NCBI GenBank assembly: GCA_030613225.1 | Contig: JAUWMJ010000261.1 | Span: 1 to 5,247, forward strand | Length of the DNA stretch: 5,247 nucleotides | Source: Desulfobacterales bacterium | Lineage (GTDB): Bacteria; Desulfobacterota; Desulfobacteria; Desulfobacterales; JAUWMJ01 | Direction: 5' to 3' | Shown here: positions 1-5,114 of the stretch, one piece after another | Layout of the letters: every line of letters begins with the position of its first letter | Numbering within the stretch: position 1 is the first letter of the stretch | The notes under the pieces: generated by a model | Databases searched by the model: none | Seen by the model: the letters and a program-made list of their open reading frames with translations, nothing else | What the model was told of the DNA's origin: nothing | Translations under genes and position numbers: made by a program

Positions 1-574
1 CTGTAGATCCATTAACCGGGGGAGCATCAAAGATGATGTAATCGAATTTTTCCTTGACTGTTTCGATAAAATCGTTAAAACGGCTCGAATGAAATAGACT
101 TTCAGAGCCGGAATATTTTCGTCCGCAAGTAAGCACGTAAAGATTACCTGATCCCACTTTCTTTAATAGGGGATCCATCTCACCTCTTTGGGTCAAGAGA
201 TCAGATAAACCACCAAAGGTATTCTCTATATTAAAAACTTCATGCAGGCTTGGTGATCCCAATTTCACATCTATCAGCAAAACCTCGGTCTGATTGCCTC
301 CTGCCAGCGATATGGCGGATTTGACCGCTGTTGTTGACGATCCACTTCCTGCTGAGGTGCCTGTAAATAGAATAGTTTTGGTAGATTTATCAGACAAATT
401 CTTAAAAATATTTGCCGTTAATCCTTTGTACTGATTTAAATCCGGTCCAGATGTAAATTGTCCGCGCGCTCGCAAAACAACCGGTTTTTCGGAATCATCT
501 TTTTTTGCCGGTTCGAGTAGATTTTTTTGATACTCTTTTTCAGCCCTTCGAAGGGCTTCTAATGTTTTAGCCAT
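1..574 (-). CDS. CpsD/CapB-like BY-kinase family protein, probably catalytically dead (3' end outside window)
   Basis: This is the N-terminal 191 residues of a P-loop protein of the bacterial tyrosine kinase (BY-kinase) family, the cytoplasmic partner of Wzz-type chain-length proteins; the C-terminus lies beyond the left edge. The start ATG at 574 follows a good GGGAGAGG ribosome site and gives the family-typical opening MAKTLEALRRAEKEY. The fold motifs are recognisable in order: a P-loop at about residues 72-82 (GTSAGSGSSTT), the Walker A' region at 101-111 (IDVKLGSPSLH) and Walker B at 178-187 (DYIIFDAPPV). Active members usually read PGEGKSTT and IDxDLRxP, so here the ATP-binding lysine is Ser79, the second Asp is Lys104 and the Arg is Gly106. 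Walker B Asp183 is kept. The open frame shows no decay, so I infer a selected pseudokinase or scaffold rather than a pseudogene. A 105-bp gap separates it from the upstream ATPase gene. The family call is firm; the loss of activity is inferred. Confidence 0.85.
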   Translation of the reverse strand, partial: MAKTLEALRRAEKEYQKNLLEPAKKDDSEKPVVLRARGQFTSGPDLNQYKGLTANIFKNLSDKSTKTILFTGTSAGSGSSTTAVKSAISLAGGNQTEVLLIDVKLGSPSLHEVFNIENTFGGLSDLLTQRGEMDPLLKKVGSGNLYVLTCGRKYSGSESLFHSSRFNDFIETVKEKFDYIIFDAPPVNGST

Positions 575-679
575 TTACCTCTCCCAATAATCGTATTAAA
601 ATAAGTCAATTTTTATCTGTAAGTCAGATAATATATTCGTTTAACCCCGCTTTTTATAAAAGGATTGCACTTGATTCAT

Positions 680-1660
680 TTACATCATAATTTGATTTCC
701 TAAAAACAACCAGGCAGCTATAACAATACATCCTGCAAGGAGAAGACTTACTATCAAAATCCAAAGTAATAGATAAAGCGTACTTTTTTTCCTTTTTGTT
801 TCGCTATCTCCGGTTTTTACCACCCGGGTTTCATCCGGGCTCAAAAAAGGACTCCAGCAAAGATCTTGAATTGCCTCTTCAATTATCTTAAAAGTAATTT
901 TCTTTACCCCGGTGCCGTATCCTATCAATAGCGCATTGTCGCACAACACGTTAATCTTTCTTGGAATCCCTTCGGAGTGCTCCCATATCAGCTGCATGGC
1001 ACGCCGCTCAAAAAGGTGGGAGCCTTTATAATTTGCGACAGTTAGTCTATGTTTCAGGTAAGCATAGGTTTCCTTTTCGTCCAAAGGCATCAAATAACGT
1101 TTAAGGCTGATTCTTTGCGCCAGTTGCCTTAGTTCTGGTGTGCGTAAAGTAGCATCCAACTCAGGTTGGCCGGATATGATAATTTGAAGCAATTTTTGTT
1201 TCGCCGTTTCCAGGTTAGAAAGAAGTCGAAGATTTTCCAACGATTGACGATCGAGATTTTGACCTTCATCTACAATGAGTACTACATTTCCACCCGATGC
1301 AAGCTGTCGAATCACAAAATCATTCATACGTTGTATCGCAAGCTCCTTGGAAAGATTTTCATCGGGCTTTGCTACCCCAAAATCAAATAACGCCATCTTC
1401 AATATCTGCAGAAAAGTCATTGAAGTGTTGTTTATACATGCTATCTTAGTGTCTGTATCAAGTCGTTCTATGGCTGTGTTTATCAATGTGGTCTTTCCTG
1501 TTCCCACTTCTCCCATTATTGCGATGAAGCCGCGTCGTTCCCGTATTCCGTAAATTAACGATGCCAGAGACTCCCCGTGCGTCGGGCTTAAAAAAAGGAA
1601 CTTGGGATCCGGCGTAACATTAAACGGCTTTTCAGAAAATTCATAAAAATTACAATACAT
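680..1660 (-). CDS. ExeA/GspA-like AAA ATPase of an exosortase/EPS locus, C-terminal membrane anchor
   Basis: A 326-residue P-loop ATPase. The opening (MYCNFYEFSEKPF, then NVTPDPKFLF) is the hallmark of the ExeA/GspA-type AAA family that includes the ATPase found beside PEP-CTERM/exosortase polysaccharide loci. Walker A is GEVGTGKTT at residues 50-58 (Lys56), Walker B is VVLIVDEGQNL at 126-136 (Asp131-Glu132), and IIISGQPEL at about 160-168 fits sensor 1. A lysine-rich stretch at about 288-292 precedes one hydrophobic segment at about 295-320, and the protein ends just after it. It should therefore sit on the inner membrane with the ATPase in the cytoplasm, without the periplasmic peptidoglycan-binding domain seen in longer GspA/ExeA relatives. 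The ATG start lies 18 bp after the chain-length gene and lacks a clear ribosome site, suggesting translational coupling. All catalytic motifs are intact, unlike in the following kinase-like gene. The family and context are well supported; the precise role in polymer export is not known from sequence. Confidence 0.9.
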   Translation of the reverse strand: MYCNFYEFSEKPFNVTPDPKFLFLSPTHGESLASLIYGIRERRGFIAIMGEVGTGKTTLINTAIERLDTDTKIACINNTSMTFLQILKMALFDFGVAKPDENLSKELAIQRMNDFVIRQLASGGNVVLIVDEGQNLDRQSLENLRLLSNLETAKQKLLQIIISGQPELDATLRTPELRQLAQRISLKRYLMPLDEKETYAYLKHRLTVANYKGSHLFERRAMQLIWEHSEGIPRKINVLCDNALLIGYGTGVKKITFKIIEEAIQDLCWSPFLSPDETRVVKTGDSETKRKKSTLYLLLWILIVSLLLAGCIVIAAWLFLGNQIMM

Positions 1661-1678
1661 TTGGCTAAAAAATATCTA

Positions 1679-3166
1679 TCACTGTGAATAGGGTATCGAT
1701 GCCAAAACCGGCAGGTGGAGGCAATCTTCAACATCCTCTATGGTTTCAATGCTGTCGTCTAAATACTCCCTGAAGAATGCCAAACCGAAACCGCCAAACG
1801 CTCCCAATAAGACACTTAGCAAGAGGTTCAACAAAACTTTAGGGCTGACAGGCTCGAGGGGCGTTTTTGCAGGCTCGATCAGGTTGACGTTTGTTATCTT
1901 TTCTGTATCCATGGCGCTGGAAATTCTGGATTCCTCGAACTTATTCAAATAAAGACTGTAATTTTGCCTGTTTGCGTCAACTTCTATCTTAAGCTGGTTT
2001 AGTTCCGCCTCTGCCTGGTTAAACTTTTCGAGCCTTTTCTGATAATCTTCAAGCTGGAATCCTTGAGATTCTTTTTTACCTTCTAATGCTTTCAGCTCTG
2101 CTTCATTTCTTAAAAGCTCATCTTTAAGCCGTTGATAAATTATATTCAATCCAGAAGTATTTGTATCGTGTTGCTTTTTCTCCTGGGCGGCTAATTTGTT
2201 CTTTACAATCCCGATCTCCTCTCCGACATTCTTTACCAGGCGACTGTTTTTTGTATATTTGTTGAGAAGTTCTTTTTCCCTTATTTCTAATTCCACAAGT
2301 TTTGCCTGGAGCGTGTTGGTTAAAACAGGATTATGGTCAACCTTTTTTCCTTGCGGAATACTTTCGCGGGTTATAGCCAGTTGCTGTGTGAGTTGGCGTA
2401 TTCTATTTATTGTCTCTGCTTCCTGACTTACACTTTGATTTAATGCAGCACGAAGGACAGCCTCCTGATTGAGGAGCAGGCTTCGTTCTTCAGTGAGAGA
2501 AATGATGTTGTGTAGATTTTTAAAAGCTCTCAGCTTTTCTTCGGCTTCTCCCAACCCCTTTTTTAATATTTGGGATTGCTCCTGGAAGAATTCATAGGAT
2601 TCCGGGGAAGTGTGAACCTTCAAATGATGGTCAAGATAAAAGTTAACAAGGCTATTGACTACTAAGGCCGCCATTTTAGGATCTTTATGTTTAAAAGACA
2701 CTTTTATAACATTGGAATTCTTAATCCATTCAACTTTTACATTTTTCTGAAGTTTCAATACCGCTTTATCTGCCAGCGATCGTGGTTCATGCCCACCTAT
2801 AATGGCTTTTACAATTCCACTTCTTTTATCACCAAGATTTGTGTAAATTGTCTTTGGACTTAAAGATGCCACTACCTCTTCAGCAAGAGATCTGCTCCTT
2901 AGAATTTCGATCTCAGAATTAATTTGTTCCCTGATATCACTGCTTATGATAGGGGTCATGTCACTACCGGTCGGAATGTAAAGATTCTCCCGGCCCGCCT
3001 TAACCAGGATCTGGGCGGTTGCCATATAGGTCGGTTTAATCACAAAGCTTGCAACGGCAACTATGCACACAGTGGCGCTGAAGAAAAAAAGTATTTGCAT
3101 CTTTCTTTTGAAAATAATATGGAGAAAATCCTTTAACGATACTCTTTTTATCTCGTTTGCATCCAT
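1679..3166 (-). CDS. Wzz/GumC-type polysaccharide chain-length determinant (PCP-2 family)
   Basis: A 495-residue inner-membrane polysaccharide co-polymerase that should control polymer length and export across the periplasm. A short cytoplasmic N-terminus (VSLKDFLHIIFKRK) leads into TM1 at about residues 25-43. A large periplasmic part follows (about 44-443), with Wzz signatures early and long heptad-like, Glu/Lys/Gln-rich coiled coil at about 195-420. A proline-rich stretch (PAKTPLEPVSPK, 432-443) runs into TM2 at about 444-465, the classic Wzz end. The cytoplasmic tail contains DDSIETIEDVED and LPVLASIP, the usual linker that leads into the kinase domain in fused GumC/ExoP proteins. Here the protein stops, so the kinase-like domain is a separate gene two positions downstream. 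The start at 3166 has AAGGA six bases upstream. It is probably the first gene of the minus-strand group, since only the repeat-filled spacer lies upstream. An exosortase-associated subtype is possible from the neighbouring ATPase. Confidence 0.92.
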   Translation of the reverse strand: MDANEIKRVSLKDFLHIIFKRKMQILFFFSATVCIVAVASFVIKPTYMATAQILVKAGRENLYIPTGSDMTPIISSDIREQINSEIEILRSRSLAEEVVASLSPKTIYTNLGDKRSGIVKAIIGGHEPRSLADKAVLKLQKNVKVEWIKNSNVIKVSFKHKDPKMAALVVNSLVNFYLDHHLKVHTSPESYEFFQEQSQILKKGLGEAEEKLRAFKNLHNIISLTEERSLLLNQEAVLRAALNQSVSQEAETINRIRQLTQQLAITRESIPQGKKVDHNPVLTNTLQAKLVELEIREKELLNKYTKNSRLVKNVGEEIGIVKNKLAAQEKKQHDTNTSGLNIIYQRLKDELLRNEAELKALEGKKESQGFQLEDYQKRLEKFNQAEAELNQLKIEVDANRQNYSLYLNKFEESRISSAMDTEKITNVNLIEPAKTPLEPVSPKVLLNLLLSVLLGAFGGFGLAFFREYLDDSIETIEDVEDCLHLPVLASIPYSQ

Positions 3167-3194
3167 TTTTTATCCTTCGATAAACTTATTTAAT

Positions 3195-3422
3195 AGGCGT
3201 TCACGGGGTCAAAGGTTCAGAGGTTCAAGGTTCCATTTTGTCCCAGGACTGCATTAGGAATGTGTATTTACGATAAAAGCGTCATATTCGTCAGGCCTAA
3301 TCCAATATTTGGAGCCAAATTGGGAATTACTTGGGAAGATGAGCATGTTTAACGAGGACTTCGGTTCTTCAATACCTTTGTCTTTAACCCTGAACGTTGA
3401 ACCCTGAACCCTGTGAACGGTT
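3195..3422. repeat. Inverted-repeat element with GGTTCA-type arms
   Basis: The left arm (3195-3232) and right arm (3386-3422) are inverted copies of each other at roughly 75-80% identity with small gaps. Each arm starts at its outer end with GTTCAC(A/G)GGG and continues as degenerate tandem copies of GGTTCA. The arms enclose about 153 bp of non-repetitive DNA. Simple GGTTCA-like intergenic repeats of this sort are, from memory, common in Desulfobacterota genomes. I see no transposase and no convincing target-site duplication, so mobility is not shown. The outer motif is shared with the palindrome beginning at 4366. Confidence 0.75.
3254..3346 (-). other. Short 30-codon open frame inside the repeat element, possible gene remnant
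   Basis: A 30-codon frame (starting MLIFPSNSQFGSKYW, ending in NTHS) lies inside the spacer element. The same frame stays open upstream through the right repeat arm. The residue mix is protein-like and ends at a clean TAA, but there is no ribosome site before the ATG and I do not recognise the sequence. It could be the tail of a gene cut off by the repeat, or chance. It is listed only so that the spacer interior is described. Confidence 0.2.
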
Positions 3423-3427
3423 AAAAT
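3397..3427 (+). promoter_or_regulatory. Weak sigma70-like promoter candidate for rplX, partly built from the repeat arm
   Basis: TTGAAC (3397-3402) lies in the right repeat arm and TAAAAT (3422-3427) lies at its outer edge, with a 19-bp spacer. This would give a leader of about 30 bases before the rplX ATG. The -10 matches consensus at 5 of 6 positions and the -35 at 4 of 6, but the spacing is long. It is offered because rplX has lost its normal upstream operon and needs a promoter. Confidence 0.25.
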
Positions 3428-3463
3428 AGACAGACCGATTGCAATGCGGAGAATTGACTGATC

Positions 3464-3790
3464 ATGAGAGATAGATGTCTTATAAAAAAAGACGACAAGG
3501 TTAAGGTGGTTACCGGCAAAGATAAAGGAAAGATCGGTAAAGTTTTAAAGGTAATTAAAAAGAAAAACAGAATTCTTGTCGAAAACATAAATATGGTCAA
3601 AAGGCATTCAAGACCGAGTGCAAAGAACAAGCAGGGCGGTATCGTTGAAGGGGAAGCTGCGATCCACTGGTCTAATGTCATGTTGATGTGTAACAAGTGT
3701 ATAACCCCCGTTCGCATGAGAACTCAGCGTCTTGAGGATGGGAAAAAGATACGTGTTTGCAGAAAGTGCAACGAAGCAGTAGACAAATAG
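3464..3790 (+). CDS. rplX: Large-subunit ribosomal protein L24 (uL24)
   Basis: A complete 108-residue L24, one of the early-binding proteins that start assembly of the 50S subunit on 23S rRNA. The KOW motif is clear near the N-terminus ([18 protein letters not shown], about residues 9-27), followed by the family-typical [13 protein letters not shown] and the [17 protein letters not shown] block. The C-terminal part has two Cys pairs (CNKC at about 77-80, CRKC at about 99-102), a zinc-ribbon-like form seen in deltaproteobacterial L24. ATG 3464 is the first usable start, because an in-frame TGA lies just upstream. The nearest ribosome site, GGAG at 3448-3451, is rather distant (12 bases). It is followed 35 bp later by rplE, as in the standard spc operon, but the usual upstream rplN is absent. 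Confidence 0.97.
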   Translation: MRDRCLIKKDDKVKVVTGKDKGKIGKVLKVIKKKNRILVENINMVKRHSRPSAKNKQGGIVEGEAAIHWSNVMLMCNKCITPVRMRTQRLEDGKKIRVCRKCNEAVDK

Positions 3791-3825
3791 GAAAGCAAAC
3801 ACGATTATGTGCTAAAGGAGCATAT

Positions 3826-4365
3826 ATGTCCCAGTTAAAACAATACTATGAAAAAGAAGTTGTATCAAAGCTGATTGAGACCTTTGAATATAAAAACGTC
3901 ATGCAGGTTCCGAAACTTGAGAAAATAGTTTTAAACATGGGGCTTGGTGAAGCAATTCATAATATCAAATTATTAGATTCAGCAGCTGAAGAGCTTAAAA
4001 TTATTGCAGGACAGAAACCTGTAATTACACGTGCAAAGAAGTCTATTGCAGCCTTTAAGCTCAGGGCGGGAATGCCGATCGGCTGCATGGTGACTTTGCG
4101 CCGTATTCGCATGTATGACTTTTATAACAGGCTGGTTAATGTCGCTCTTCCACGTGTTCGGGATTTCCGGGGCGTTTCTGGAAAAGCTCTTGATCGCAAA
4201 GGGAATTACTCTCTGGGCATTAAGGAACATATAATTTTCCCGGAGATCGATTATGATAAAATCGACAGGATTAAAGGGCTGAACATAACAATAGTTACCA
4301 GTGCAAAAACCGACGCAGAAGGAAAAGAACTGCTTAAACTGCTGGGAATGCCGTTTAGGAATTAG
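3826..4365 (+). CDS. rplE: Large-subunit ribosomal protein L5 (uL5)
   Basis: A complete 179-residue L5, the usual family length. L5 binds 5S rRNA in the central protuberance of the 50S subunit and contacts the P-site tRNA. Recognisable blocks are the N-terminal helix ([13 protein letters not shown]), [16 protein letters not shown], the [19 protein letters not shown] signature, [19 protein letters not shown], and the C-terminal [16 protein letters not shown] with [10 protein letters not shown]. An ATG further upstream at 3757 is in frame but overlaps rplX. I chose 3826 because AAAGGAG sits five bases before it and the product then begins where L5 proteins begin. The stop TAG at 4363-4365 is followed with no gap by the first base of the large palindrome. 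No rpsN follows, so the operon is broken here. There is no sign of damage in the coding sequence. Confidence 0.97.
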   Translation: MSQLKQYYEKEVVSKLIETFEYKNVMQVPKLEKIVLNMGLGEAIHNIKLLDSAAEELKIIAGQKPVITRAKKSIAAFKLRAGMPIGCMVTLRRIRMYDFYNRLVNVALPRVRDFRGVSGKALDRKGNYSLGIKEHIIFPEIDYDKIDRIKGLNITIVTSAKTDAEGKELLKLLGMPFRN

Positions 4366-4471
4366 GTAAGCGTTCACAGGCACCGCAGCTGCACGCGATC
4401 AGGGCGACCAATAGCCTAACTATAGCTGGTCGCCCTGATCACGCACATCTGCAGCACCTGTGAACGCTTAC
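4366..4471. repeat. 106-bp near-perfect palindrome directly after rplE
   Basis: The arms 4366-4410 and 4427-4471 pair base for base (paired positions sum to 8837) around a 16-base centre. The outer 15 pairs and inner 14 pairs are perfect. Of 45 pairs, 38 are Watson-Crick, one is a true mismatch (4389/4448), and the other six (4381, 4382, 4384, 4392, 4393, 4396) are C/A on the plus strand, meaning G-U in minus-strand RNA. No run of T follows either end, so it is not an ordinary intrinsic terminator. I see no target-site duplication. It may be a MITE-like foldback element, a structured RNA or an mRNA 3'-end stabiliser. It also forms the 3' border of a truncated tumE-like gene. Confidence 0.9.
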
Positions 4472-4637
4472 AAAACCAAGATTGTGCGACCTTTTTGTTC
4501 CGAATGGGCGTGAACGGGTACGAATATCTGAAGCCGTGCGGTTTATCCTTTGATTTTGGAATCTGCCAGATCTTGATTTCAAGAATATCACCATTTAGAG
4601 TGATCTCTTTTACATGATAAATCAATCTCGCTTTCAT
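4416..4637 (-). pseudogene. Truncated TumE-like (DUF6516) toxin gene fused to repeat sequence
   Basis: From the ATG at 4637 the first 39 residues read like the N-terminus of TumE/DUF6516 toxin-antitoxin proteins: MKARLIYHVKE, then an acidic beta strand with IKIWQIP and the PHGFRYS block. Family members, as I recall them, continue with a strand carrying YDN and a HxH motif and reach about 100 residues or more. Here similarity stops near 4521 (residue 39). The frame runs on through a GTTCACGCC-containing stretch and into the palindrome, stopping at 4416. The 73-residue hybrid lacks the second half of the toxin, and no tumA-type helix-turn-helix partner follows because rplE occupies that side. 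The start at 4637 is preferred to an upstream TTG (4673), which lies inside the promoter -35 box. The product is probably non-functional. Confidence 0.6.
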
Positions 4638-4641
4638 GGTT

Positions 4642-4673
4642 GGTATATTATACCCTGTAAAAGAAGATGTCAA
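4642..4673 (-). promoter_or_regulatory. Strong sigma70-type promoter with palindromic operator upstream of the tumE remnant
   Basis: Reading the minus strand, a consensus TTGACA (4673-4668) is followed either by TATAAT (4652-4647, 15-bp spacer) or by TAATAT (4650-4645, 17-bp spacer). The -10 sits inside a perfect palindrome GGTATA-A-TATACC (4642-4654), a natural operator for an autoregulating antitoxin. Transcription would start only a few bases before the ATG at 4637, and there is no ribosome site, so a leaderless or near-leaderless message is expected. The promoter has outlived the gene it served. Confidence 0.6.
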
Positions 4674-4761
4674 TGTGTTTTGCGAGAGAAATGAAAAGAA
4701 GCGTTATGTTGTGTCCGGGAAATCTTAATTAACGAGTATGAAATAGAATGACGGAAGGTCC

Positions 4762-5114
4762 CTAAGGTACATCCTCGTATTGTTCTTGAATTTCTAGAGG
4801 CAGATGAGAAGAGGATTCACCAATCACTTCAAGATTGCGGATAACAGCATCTACCGTCTTTTCATCATTTTGCCATGACGCAAAATCGATACCATATGAG
4901 GCAGTTTCAAAATGTTCAATTTTGTTCGAGATCAAGGAAGACGAAAATTTTAACCACAGGAATACAAGGAGTATTTCGAGGATTAAAATTTGAGCCTGAC
5001 GCAGATATCGGACAAAAGGGGACGTTTTGAAATTGGCTCATATGTATAACGTTCAATCTTGTTAATAGCTTCAATAATATCATCTATTCGAAACTGCCAA
5101 CTTCTAGACGGCAT
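4762..5114 (-). pseudogene. hepT: HepT-like toxin gene, interrupted by a 144-bp element and truncated at the 3' end
   Basis: HepT is the HEPN-domain RNase toxin of the MntA/HepT system. The start at 5114 has AGGAGG six bases upstream and overlaps the end of mntA by 11 bases, the normal arrangement. Residues 1-25 (MPSRSWQFRIDDIIEAINK, then IERYTY) are in frame up to 5040. Foreign DNA then adds an in-frame stop at 4985-4983, giving a 43-residue stub. The HepT frame resumes at 4896 with YGIDFASWQNDEKTVDAVIR and NLEVIGESSSHLPLEIQEQ, and stops with VP-TAG at 4764-4762. Joining the two pieces at the duplicated TA restores an unbroken HepT sequence of 68 residues. The C-terminal third, with the RNase motif R-x(4-6)-H-x-Y, is missing. 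The gene is therefore broken twice and cannot make active toxin. Confidence 0.88.
4897..5040. mobile_element. 144-bp foldback MITE-like element inserted at a TA in hepT
   Basis: The ends are 18-bp inverted repeats beginning TGAG(G/C)CA(G/A)TTTCAAAA, flanked on both sides by TA within a CATATG context (TA at 4895-4896 and 5041-5042). Nearly the whole element is an imperfect palindrome. The outer 37 positions pair at 29 Watson-Crick sites, with four G-T wobbles and four mismatches. An inner stem pairs AAATTTTAA (4945-4953) with TTAAAATTT (4983-4991), and the tip pairs AATAC (4961-4965) with GTATT (4971-4975) around AAGGA. It encodes no protein. TA duplication is typical of elements moved by IS630/Tc1-mariner transposases, so movement in trans by such an enzyme is inferred. 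Confidence 0.85.

Larger units (their letters stand above)
3167..3463. other. Divergent spacer without a supported gene
   Basis: About 300 bp lie between the divergently oriented chain-length gene and rplX. Most of it is the inverted-repeat element at 3195-3422. I find no trace of rplN, which normally precedes rplX, in the 40 bp before the rplX start in any forward frame. The spacer must hold whatever promoters serve both directions. Only weak candidates are visible, and the arms of the repeat contain several outward-facing TTGAAC/TTGACC hexamers that resemble -35 boxes. Confidence 0.7.

Noticed and set aside
614..630. Small inverted repeat TATCTG-N5-CAGATA between the ATPase and kinase-like genes
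   Set aside because: The stem is only six AT-rich pairs and no run of T follows on the minus strand, so it is too weak for a terminator. No regulator site can be argued from it.
3184..3212. Promoter for the chain-length gene (TTGACC in the left repeat arm with ATAAGT)
   Set aside because: With a 17-bp spacer the -10 matches poorly. It is noted only as part of the outward -35-like boxes, not strong enough to list as a feature.
3195..3422. CRISPR array, because of the repeated GGTTCA units
   Set aside because: The units are tandem and about 6-10 bp long without spacers of constant length. No cas genes are present.
3421..3717. Minus-strand 98-codon frame opposite rplX
   Set aside because: It lies antisense to a clearly conserved ribosomal protein gene, has no ribosome site and its translation resembles no known family.
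3757..3825. Upstream in-frame ATG giving a 202-residue L5
   Set aside because: The extra 23 residues overlap the rplX coding end and do not resemble L5. The ribosome site and family length support the start at 3826.
3979..4383. Minus-strand 134-codon frame opposite rplE
   Set aside because: It is the antisense shadow of L5, with an unstructured Cys/His/Asn-rich translation typical of a non-coding strand.
4366..4471. Intrinsic terminator for rplX-rplE
   Set aside because: The hairpin is long, but the right arm is followed by CAAAACC, not a T tract, and the left side gives no T tract on the other strand. Rho-independent termination is not supported.
4366..4471. Integron attC site, prompted by GCCTAAC at 4414-4420 and the folded structure
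   Set aside because: attC sites need the RYYYAAC/GTTRRRY boxes at the two outer ends and characteristic unpaired bases. Here the box-like string lies in the loop and the ends are GTAAGCG/CGCTTAC.
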